A DNA stretch of 17,604 bases from Bacteroidales bacterium. Its GTDB lineage: Bacteria; Bacteroidota; Bacteroidia; Bacteroidales; 4484-276. Below the pieces are notes generated by a model, which worked only from the letters and a program-made list of their open reading frames with translations, was not told the origin of the DNA and made no database searches. Positions 1 to 5,800 of the stretch are shown here, piece after piece (within the stretch, counting starts at the first letter, position 1; each line of letters opens with the position of its first letter). The position numbers and the translations under genes were made by a program. The stretch is taken from positions 1-17,604 of the forward strand of contig JAOZRY010000014.1 of the NCBI GenBank assembly GCA_029939965.1. The letters are read 5' to 3'.

Positions 1-151
1 CCAGGGTATTCTCTTTTTGGTATTGCTGAAACTCCTGTTCGCGTTGTTTTTTAAATTCTTCAAAAGTTTGTGCCTGCAAAATACCGGAAATAAGAAAGCA
101 TATTGTGCAAAAAATAGTAATATATCGGTTTTTGTTTTTGTTCAAAATCAT
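1..151 (-). CDS. Secreted protein, N-terminal part only (runs off the window)
   Basis: Only the first 50 or so codons are present; the gene continues beyond base 1. The start is the ATG at 151-149, giving MILNKNKNRYITIFCTICFL and then a typical Sec signal peptide ending in ILQAQ. The mature part begins with TFEEFKKQREQEFQQYQKEN, a very polar, probably helical stretch with aromatic residues at regular spacing. This frame was found by reading the minus strand and is too short to stand out by length alone. The ATG overlaps the stop codon of the upstream rloB-like gene by one base (TAATG), so the two may be translationally coupled, or the defence pair may simply have landed directly upstream. The product is exported to the periplasm or cell surface. 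Its function cannot be told from this fragment. Confidence 0.7.
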   Translation of the reverse strand, partial: MILNKNKNRYITIFCTICFLISGILQAQTFEEFKKQREQEFQQYQKENTL

Positions 152-717
152 TAATTTAAATAATTGGTTTTTTTAACACTTTCGAGTTCTTCAATAAAAC
201 AATACATATTTGAAGATGGATTATTGAATAAAGTTAATTTTTTTGTGCGTTCAGATGCTTTTGTGTAATTAGCGGATAATTTGATTTCCAGTTGTTGGTC
301 AATAATGCCTTTTTTGTAAGTATTCCTGTTTCTATTGCTCAATTCTCTAATGCATTTATTAGCTGTGATGTTCGCTGTATGATTTTTATAGTGTAACAAA
401 AACCACAACTCAATAGAAGGATTTGATACTATTAACACCGTTGATTTTATAGATTTCAGTTTTTCTAATACTTGAGGTACATCAGCATCATACATCAAAA
501 AATCTTTGTCTTTGTTATGAATGGGCTTTCCTTGTTTGTAATTCTCAATAAATCTCTTAGTTATTTTATTCCCAACTACTTTAGGCACAATTTCAATAGG
601 TATGCGGTATTTTGAACGTAGAAAACAAACATAAGCTTCCTCTGTTTCACCTTCGCAGAAAACCCAAAAATGAGGATTTATCTTTTTTCCTTTCGATGCT
701 CTTCTTTTACTCCCCAT
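151..717 (-). CDS. rloB: RloB-like TOPRIM-fold protein, probable effector nuclease of an RloA/RloB (AbiL-type) defence pair
   Basis: 188 residues, a usual length for RloB-like proteins. The N-terminus is basic. EGETEE at residues 22-27 supplies the TOPRIM-type catalytic glutamate after a hydrophobic strand (HFWVFC), and YDAD at 76-79 gives the acidic DxD pair. SNPSIELWFLLHY at 98-110 is the segment I recognise as characteristic of the RloB family. There is no signal peptide, so it acts in the cytoplasm. The start codon lies inside the end of the ATPase gene (11-base overlap, ATGGGGAGTAA), which points to coupled translation and a stoichiometric complex. In lactococcal AbiL, one partner is an ATPase and the other an RloB-type protein. 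In the analogous PARIS system, the ATPase restrains a TOPRIM nuclease until phage infection. That this protein is a nuclease, and whether its target is tRNA or DNA, is inference. Confidence 0.82.
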   Translation of the reverse strand: MGSKRRASKGKKINPHFWVFCEGETEEAYVCFLRSKYRIPIEIVPKVVGNKITKRFIENYKQGKPIHNKDKDFLMYDADVPQVLEKLKSIKSTVLIVSNPSIELWFLLHYKNHTANITANKCIRELSNRNRNTYKKGIIDQQLEIKLSANYTKASERTKKLTLFNNPSSNMYCFIEELESVKKTNYLN

Positions 718-1966
718 CGAACAGTGATTTAATTTTTTTCTCTGAATCGTTCATAAAAGGAACTGCATCAAAACGCCCTTGTAAATAAGCTTTTTCTAAA
801 TCCATTGTATCGCGAAAATCGTTGTAATCATAAAGCGAATATAAATCGGTTGATCCATCCATGCTTTTATTGGTGAAAAAGATTTGGTCTTTCCGTACAT
901 TTTTCAAATTCAAAAATCGAGTATTGTGAGTAGTACATAAAAGTTGAGCTTTCTCACTACTTCTAAAAATATTAAAAAGATATTCAATGATTTTTGGATG
1001 TAAACTATCTTCTATCTCATCAATTAAAAGGACTTTATTATGCTTTACTACATCTAATATTGTAAGCATAATAAAAAATAATTTGATAGTACCTTGTGAT
1101 TCTTCGGTGAGAAAATCAAAAGCGATTGATGGTGAAGCTTTGTGATATGTCCTTATTTGCAGATAGTCCTGAATAACATCTTCAACTGTTAAAGTCATGG
1201 TTTTCGCATCAGCTTTATATTGCTTACCTGCTTTTTTCAATACTTTAATTTTAACATCAACAATATCACTATCGGCTATTTTTATGGCATTTATAAGTTG
1301 TTGTTTGTTTTGATTTGAAAGAGTTTCAATAGCAGAAGCTCCAAAACCTATATAATCCAATACAAACTGACTATGAAAATAATTAAATATTTCTTTTCCA
1401 ATTTCTCTGTCCATTTGGCTTGCTCGTGAAATATACAATGTTTTATCAGAAGTGTTTTCAGCCACGTCCAATGGACGTTTTATTTGCTTACTGAAACTGT
1501 ATTTCTCTTTTTTTGTTTTTCCTAAACCTTCGTTGCGGGTAAAGATTTCTTTTATTCTGCCTTTGGGATAATAATAAAGACTTTCGGAAATAATTTTTTG
1601 ACGTGTTAGAGAAAATGAATATTCGTATTCGATGCCGTGGCTTACAAAACGAATAAAATAAGTACTTGGTTTTCTATTGTACCCGGCGAATTTAAAAGGT
1701 TGAAAATTGTAAACTGTATTTTCGTTGTGCTGATGAGATTCAAAAACCAGCGCATTGCAAAAACGTATAGCCTTGATAATATTACTTTTGCCTGAAGCAT
1801 TTGCTCCATATATGGCAATGGTTTTTAGCACCTTAGTTTTATTAAACTCAAATAAATTATCACTTAGTGCTCTTGCGTTTGCAGATCTTATTTTAGCTGC
1901 TCTAAAATCAAGTACTATTTCATCTTTAATTGAGAAAAAATTACTTATGCGAATCTCTAATAACAT
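707..1966 (-). CDS. rloA: RloA-like AAA/ABC-type ATPase, sensor/regulator of the defence pair
   Basis: 419 residues. The protein begins with the SMC/RecF/OLD-like pattern LLEIRISNFFSIKDEIVLDF. Walker A is GANASGKS at residues 54-61. A signature-like TEESQGTIKLF lies at 287-297, Walker B VLLIDEIED at 312-320 (D316, E317), followed by SLHP, and the H-loop TTHN at 345-348. This is the AAA_15/AAA_21 (AbiEii/OLD-like) ATPase type found with RloB, AriB or HNH partners. All nucleotide-binding motifs are intact, so the gene looks functional. It is the first gene of the pair and overlaps the rloB-like gene by 11 bases. A promoter-like TATATTTG lies about 30 bases before the ATG. The region is visibly more AT-rich than the housekeeping genes: 961-1020 has 12 G/C in 60, against 28 in 60 at 11881-11940 (illustrative samples, not an average). 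This fits horizontal acquisition. Confidence 0.85.
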   Translation of the reverse strand: MLLEIRISNFFSIKDEIVLDFRAAKIRSANARALSDNLFEFNKTKVLKTIAIYGANASGKSNIIKAIRFCNALVFESHQHNENTVYNFQPFKFAGYNRKPSTYFIRFVSHGIEYEYSFSLTRQKIISESLYYYPKGRIKEIFTRNEGLGKTKKEKYSFSKQIKRPLDVAENTSDKTLYISRASQMDREIGKEIFNYFHSQFVLDYIGFGASAIETLSNQNKQQLINAIKIADSDIVDVKIKVLKKAGKQYKADAKTMTLTVEDVIQDYLQIRTYHKASPSIAFDFLTEESQGTIKLFFIMLTILDVVKHNKVLLIDEIEDSLHPKIIEYLFNIFRSSEKAQLLCTTHNTRFLNLKNVRKDQIFFTNKSMDGSTDLYSLYDYNDFRDTMDLEKAYLQGRFDAVPFMNDSEKKIKSLFDGE

Positions 1967-2339
1967 TTTAATTTGACTATTTGTAAAATAATTGCAAATA
2001 TAAACAATAAAATTAATAGATGTGTGTGAAATGTCTGTTTTGTATTTCTATTTATCAACCCTTATGGTTTAATGGTTATTTCGCAGTTTATCCTCTTTTC
2101 TTAGCCTTGCTGCCAATATTAAAATATGGTTCTACTGCGAATTTAGTGGAACCAAATAGATAAATAGTCTCTGCAAGGAAACTCCATATTTCAGGAAGTG
2201 GGCAACAAGTACCTAAATGAAAGTGATGTAAAACCCAGGTTTCATGATATGTTGTGTTATTCTCAGCTGATTATTTAAACTTCAATTTGCAGCATTTTTC
2301 ATAAAAGATATGAAAGTAGTTTTTTCCGTAAAACACACT
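1967..2339. other. Non-coding stretch between the defence pair and the envelope genes
   Basis: No credible gene on either strand. The end nearest 1967 holds the RloA leader and its TATATTTG element. Around 2176-2280 the plus strand has a short open stretch of about 35 codons without a start or a recognisable product; it could be a gene remnant or chance. TTTCATA/TATGAAA (2297-2303 and 2309-2315) can form a 7-bp hairpin, but it is followed on the minus strand by A-rich sequence, so it is not a convincing terminator for the gene ending at 2340. No insertion-sequence ends, tRNA or attachment-site repeat was recognised. Confidence 0.5.
1995..2002 (-). promoter_or_regulatory. Possible Bacteroidota -7 element for the RloA/RloB operon
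   Basis: Read on the minus strand, these bases are TATATTTG, matching the Bacteroidota -7 consensus TAnnTTTG. It lies 28 bases before the RloA ATG at 1966, a suitable distance for a short leader. I see no clear TTG/TTTG -33 element about 20 bases further upstream, so the call is tentative. Confidence 0.4.
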
Positions 2340-3341
2340 CTATTTTGAAATTATTGATACCCCAAGGTGATTGTTAGAAATTTGAATGTTTTTGATGATG
2401 AACGATAACTGGCCGGAGTAAACAATTCGGGTGAGATGCTGGAATCGGTCATCATACTTATCATCCAAAAATTTCACTCGCGAACTAAATACCTCCATTT
2501 GTTCCATGTTGGCAGTTAATGCATTAATATAGGCATACCATAATCCATATTTTGTATCAAATGCAAAGTTCATTTCGCGATCAGCAGGTTTTTCTTTCAA
2601 TCTCTCATACTTAAATTTTGCTTTCATCGGGGTTAATTGGCTGGCTTGCCATAGCGAAACTATTTCGTAGCTTTTGCTGTTTTCGTTTAGCATCCACGAA
2701 GCACTCACTGTTTCGTCCAAACTGTTTTTTGCCTCAATGTTAAGAAATAACTTCGAAACCAAAGCACCATGGGTTTCTGATTGAAAAAGCTCTATGTTGC
2801 AAATTAGATGTGTCAAATCCTGCTTATCACTTGTTGTTTCCACAAGAACAATCATTTCATAATTATCAGTAAACATTGTTTCAAGAACTTTGTATCCCAA
2901 AGATTCCTGACTGTTACAACTTGTAAATGAATTGAATTTCCCGATGGTTTTGGAGTCTGAGTGGTCGAAATAATAGTTATCGCTGATATTTTGAACACTA
3001 CAATTTTTTGAAAAAGATGCAATTGCAAGAGCACGCAAAACAGCCTGTTCGAGTGCTGCGGTGCTGTCGAGCCCGGGATCGGAAATGCCGATGCTCAGAT
3101 TTTGGTGAGAATATAAATTTGAAAAATCAAAAAACCAATCCGGAAGTTTTACTGCCGGCTTGTATGTTACCACTTTGCTTACCGAATGATGAGGTGTTTT
3201 ATTCTCACCAAATTCTTCACGAAAATCTTTTTTAAAGGATTCATAAGCATGTTCAACATGCAATTGTTTTGAGGTGTTATTTTGTGCTGCCCCATACATA
3301 AACCCCACCAAAAAAAGCAATAATATGGAAATTTGTTTCAT
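2340..3341 (-). CDS. Secreted LPP20-like envelope protein of unknown function
   Basis: 333 residues. It starts with a clear Sec signal peptide, MKQISILLLFLVGFMYGAAQ, cut after residue 20, with no lipobox cysteine. A polar helical stretch (HAYESFKKDFREEFGE) follows. Then comes VKLPDWFFD (64-72) followed by IGISDPG and the alanine-rich helix AALEQAVLRALAIASFSK at about 95-112. That order (a proline-aspartate-tryptophan strand, a glycine-rich turn, an alanine-rich helix) resembles the LPP20/FlgT-N type module seen in the neighbouring lipoprotein. The rest (about 120-333) is mixed beta/alpha and not recognised. No catalytic motif is visible. It is the third gene in a minus-strand row but is separated from the second by a strong hairpin, so it probably has lower or separately controlled expression. 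Most likely periplasmic. The family assignment is tentative; that it is a real exported protein is well supported. Confidence 0.75.
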   Translation of the reverse strand: MKQISILLLFLVGFMYGAAQNNTSKQLHVEHAYESFKKDFREEFGENKTPHHSVSKVVTYKPAVKLPDWFFDFSNLYSHQNLSIGISDPGLDSTAALEQAVLRALAIASFSKNCSVQNISDNYYFDHSDSKTIGKFNSFTSCNSQESLGYKVLETMFTDNYEMIVLVETTSDKQDLTHLICNIELFQSETHGALVSKLFLNIEAKNSLDETVSASWMLNENSKSYEIVSLWQASQLTPMKAKFKYERLKEKPADREMNFAFDTKYGLWYAYINALTANMEQMEVFSSRVKFLDDKYDDRFQHLTRIVYSGQLSFIIKNIQISNNHLGVSIISK

Positions 3342-3378
3342 CTGTTTGTTGGGTGCCTTTAATTCTAATCAAAACAAA

Positions 3379-3429
3379 ACTGCCTTGACATTGACACCTC
3401 CAATGTTTCGGTCAATAAGTCAAGGCAGT
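3379..3429 (-). terminator. Strong rho-independent terminator or attenuator after the LPP20-like lipoprotein gene
   Basis: Arms ACTGCCTTGAC (3379-3389) and GTCAAGGCAGT (3419-3429) are perfect complements (11 bp). An inner pair ATTGAC (3390-3395) and GTCAAT (3411-3416) extends the stem to 17 bp with a two-base bulge and a 15-base loop. On the minus strand the hairpin begins 19 bases after the stop at 3449 and is followed by TTTTGTTTTG. This is a classic intrinsic terminator for the lipoprotein transcript. Only about 37 bases remain before the next ATG at 3341, so that gene either relies on read-through or has a promoter overlapping the hairpin. Confidence 0.88.
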
Positions 3430-3448
3430 GAATTTTAAAATTTATTTA

Positions 3449-4027
3449 TTATTTGAAATCTTCCATCTCTTTATCAAACTCCCCTTTAAATTTTTCGTAC
3501 TGGAAATCAACTTTCAGTTTATCGTTGTCGGAGATACGGTTTTTCATTCCGTTTAAAATTTCATCTCCGGCAAGTTCTATGGCTACATAGCATTTGTAGT
3601 TGTTACTTTCAGTTTTTGTAAATTGTTCGCAAATGGTTCTGATACCATTTAACTGTTGGTTGATTACTTCGCGCGAGAGGCCTTCGTAACGTTCTTTATC
3701 TTCGATCTCCTGACCAGAGGTGTAGCTCGAAAAATAATTATCGATCACAGCTTTTACACGGGTTTCAATGGCAGCGGCCAAATCGAGGCGGGCGTTACTC
3801 ATGGCTTTTTTCTTTGCCATACTTTGGTTGGTGCTTTCGCCCGAATTGTTAGCTCTGAAATACTCATTATCACTAAAATACTCAGGCCCTGAGCAGTACA
3901 TTGTTATGGCCGTTTCGCCCGATGGAGCAGTTGCCGTTTTTGATGATTTGCAACTTTGCACAGCCGGAGCCAGAATAAATGCCAGCAATGCCAGCATAAT
4001 GATTGAACGGAATGCTTTACTTTTCAT
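3449..4027 (-). CDS. LPP20-family lipoprotein
   Basis: 192 residues. The signal peptide MKSKAFRSIIMLALLAFILA ends at a lipobox-like PAVQSC with the lipidated cysteine at residue 26. This is followed by KSSKTATAPSG, which lacks an acidic surface-export signal, so the mature protein probably stays on the periplasmic side. The mature part has a glycine-containing strand and then the alanine-rich helix MAKKKAMSNARLDLAAAIE (about 70-88), typical of LPP20-like proteins, followed by CYVAIEL as the closing strand. The C-terminus is highly charged (KFKGEFDKEMEDFK). Function is unknown; LPP20 relatives are outer-membrane-associated lipoproteins, best known from Helicobacter. It lies 86 bases after the lipocalin-like lipoprotein gene on the same strand, and its transcript ends at the hairpin at 3379-3429. 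I see no strong promoter of its own in the gap. Confidence 0.8.
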   Translation of the reverse strand: MKSKAFRSIIMLALLAFILAPAVQSCKSSKTATAPSGETAITMYCSGPEYFSDNEYFRANNSGESTNQSMAKKKAMSNARLDLAAAIETRVKAVIDNYFSSYTSGQEIEDKERYEGLSREVINQQLNGIRTICEQFTKTESNNYKCYVAIELAGDEILNGMKNRISDNDKLKVDFQYEKFKGEFDKEMEDFK

Positions 4028-4113
4028 AATAATTAATTTTGGTTAAACAATTTTTAATAAAATATTGATTGTTGATTTTTATAAGTTTTATGCTCAAAAA
4101 GTAAAAATGCGGT

Positions 4114-4608
4114 TCAATTTCCTGAGTACGTATATGAATAGGTATAGAGTTTTTCTCCCTCACCCAAATCATCGGTAAATTGAGTTGACACACGAAGGGT
4201 AGTTTCTGTTAATTCCACAATACCCAAAATTTCGGAGCTTCCATCACTATATGTAATTTTTAATTTTGTTTCATTGTCCATAAAATCCCATGAGCCTGAT
4301 GCAGTTTGTGGGTCGCCCTCTTCACATTTTATATCTCCTTCGTCAAAAATGGTGCTGCCATCAGCATTAAAAAAAATAAAGTCGTCTTTAGCACATTCAT
4401 CCAAAAAGAAAAACAAATCTGTAACAATAATTCCGTTGGCAGTAAATCCCGGGTCGATAGTCCAGGTCGTCATAAAAAAGTTTTTGCCGGTTAATAATTC
4501 TGTATTTGTTTTTGGTGTATCATCATCTTTTTTGCACGAAACAGAGGTGGCAACCACCAACAATGCAAATAAAACAATGAGTGAGGTGAGGTTAATTTTT
4601 TTTATCAT
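4114..4608 (-). CDS. Lipocalin-like lipoprotein, possibly surface-exposed
   Basis: 164 residues. The signal peptide ends VVATSVSC with the lipidated cysteine at residue 25. It is immediately followed by KKDDD, close to the lipoprotein export signal (lysine or serine plus a run of aspartate/glutamate right after the cysteine) that sends Bacteroidota lipoproteins to the cell surface. The mature part has the strand pattern of small lipocalin-like domains: a LLTGKNFFMTTWTIDPG opening, a FFNADGSTIFDEGD turn, then SGSWDFMDNETKLKI and further beta-strands to the end. Such domains are common in this phylum and usually have no known ligand. It is the first gene of the minus-strand row and diverges from the caspase operon across a 368-base region. 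A promoter-like pair lies 62-93 bases upstream. Domain call moderately certain, lipoprotein status firm. Confidence 0.8.
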   Translation of the reverse strand: MIKKINLTSLIVLFALLVVATSVSCKKDDDTPKTNTELLTGKNFFMTTWTIDPGFTANGIIVTDLFFFLDECAKDDFIFFNADGSTIFDEGDIKCEEGDPQTASGSWDFMDNETKLKITYSDGSSEILGIVELTETTLRVSTQFTDDLGEGEKLYTYSYTYSGN

Positions 4609-4976
4609 CAGTTATTCCGGTTAATTCAAGTAATAAATATACACAAACCTATTTGATTTTTACGAGTTACAAAAGTATTTATTTATTTTGATTTTGTACA
4701 AGCCCTAAACAATAATCCTAACCTGAATTAGAAAGCATATAGCAAAATAAAAAAACATCATGGAAACTAATTTCTTTTCAAACCATAAGAATAGTTTTTA
4801 TAATTTTGGTTTTTTTTTGTAACCTCCAAAAAAGAGGGTGCACCTAATTATTTATTCATCACGCGAAATGTAATATCCATTTTGCGATTTAATTTTACAT
4901 AGTAAAAAGTAGTATGTACGATACCAATTAATATCTCAAATCATTAAAATCATTAAAAAATTAATCTTAAACAACA
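4609..4976. other. Divergent intergenic region between two envelope operons
   Basis: No gene. The left part holds the minus-strand promoter (4670-4701). The middle has a long T-run and a perfect 8-bp palindrome GGTGCACC (4837-4844), preceded by a short CCTC/GAGG inverted repeat (4823-4837 area). Either could be an operator for the divergent promoters. Directly before the plus-strand gene the 9-mer AAATCATTA is repeated twice in tandem (4938-4955). I could not assign a plus-strand promoter with confidence: nothing between 4840 and 4960 fully matches TAnnTTTG. Confidence 0.5.
4670..4701 (-). promoter_or_regulatory. Bacteroidota-type promoter for the minus-strand lipoprotein genes
   Basis: On the minus strand, TACTTTTG (4677-4670) fits the -7 consensus TAnnTTTG, and a TTG (4701-4699) lies 21 bases upstream, within the spacing range known for this phylum. 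The ATG at 4608 is about 60 bases downstream, giving a leader of roughly 50 bases. Confidence 0.6.
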
Positions 4977-5774
4977 ATGAAAAAAACAACCAAAACAGTA
5001 CTTTTTGCAACTATCCTTGCATTCGTTTATTTTTACTCTGTTGATGTAAGGGCTCAGTCTAAAGCACGGGTAGAAAATGTTGACTTTTTCCTCGAAGGCG
5101 AAAACCTCATTATTACCTACGATATTGTGAAAGCAAAATCCGAAGAAACTTTTGATGTTAGTGTGGATATTTCAACAGATAAAGGAACCACATTAAAAGC
5201 ATATACCATTACTGGAGATGTTGGAGCCGGAGTTAATGGTGGTAATTTAAAAAGGATTAGCTGGGATATGAAATCTGATAACATTTACATTGATGATGAG
5301 ATTTTTGTAGAGGTGTTTGCTGAGCCAATTTATCAGGAGATAGCAAAAAAAACATCGGGTGAAGTAAGCGTTGGTGGTGCTATGTTGAGGTCGCTGGTTT
5401 TTCCGGGTTGGGGAAACAGATACGCCAAAGGTGGTGGTGCTTACTGGCTTATTGGCATTGCAGCTTATGGTGCTGCGGGCTCTGCTGTTTATTTTAACTA
5501 CGAAGCCAACAATAGATATGAGGATTATAAAAACTCGACAGACCTGGACCAGACAGAGCGCGACAAGTTATATCAGGATGCTAACGATTATTATGATATG
5601 CGAAATAGTCTAATGATTGCTGCCGGAGCAATTTGGGTTGCAGATATAATTTGGGCAGGAATGCAGGCTCGAAACATGAACAAAAGAGCAAGGCAATCCA
5701 ATGTTTCGGTAGGTTATTATTACGACCCCGTTGCTCGTACACCTATGTTTTCGGTATCATTAAATCTTAAATAA
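4977..5774 (+). CDS. Exported membrane protein with Ig-like N-terminal domain and two hydrophobic segments (DUF5683-like)
   Basis: 265 residues. The Sec signal peptide ends VDVRAQ (cut near residue 27). Residues 31-115 form a beta-rich domain ending in the pattern ITGDVGAGVNGGNLKRISWD and VEVFAEP, which recurs in Bacteroidota envelope proteins. LRSLVFPGWGNRYAKG (137-152) is the conserved opening of a DUF5683-like module, followed by hydrophobic segments at about 153-174 and 211-229 with a polar, tyrosine-rich stretch between them. The end (GYYYDPVARTPMFSVSLNLK) looks like a beta-strand of an outer-membrane or periplasmic protein. It is the first gene of the plus-strand operon, 26 bases before the caspase gene, so it is a candidate membrane anchor or partner of that protease. 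That role is inference; no activity is known to me. Confidence 0.75.
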   Translation: MKKTTKTVLFATILAFVYFYSVDVRAQSKARVENVDFFLEGENLIITYDIVKAKSEETFDVSVDISTDKGTTLKAYTITGDVGAGVNGGNLKRISWDMKSDNIYIDDEIFVEVFAEPIYQEIAKKTSGEVSVGGAMLRSLVFPGWGNRYAKGGGAYWLIGIAAYGAAGSAVYFNYEANNRYEDYKNSTDLDQTERDKLYQDANDYYDMRNSLMIAAGAIWVADIIWAGMQARNMNKRARQSNVSVGYYYDPVARTPMFSVSLNLK

Positions 5775-5800
5775 TTACATCTCACATAATATTCCAAAAA

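Noticed and set aside
2176..2280. Open stretch of about 35 codons on the plus strand in the gap left of the envelope genes
   Set aside because: It has no start codon, is bounded by stops, and its translation matches no family I recognise; it could be a remnant but chance is as likely.
2297..2315. 7-bp hairpin TTTCATA/TATGAAA downstream of the gene ending at 2340
   Set aside because: It is weak and AT-only, and on the relevant minus strand it is followed by A-rich sequence rather than a T-tract.
3768..4046. Long plus-strand frames opposite the LPP20-like and lipocalin-like genes, and similar frames opposite pbpC, guaB and surA
   Set aside because: They lie inside well-supported genes with signal peptides or conserved motifs on the other strand and show no domain features of their own.
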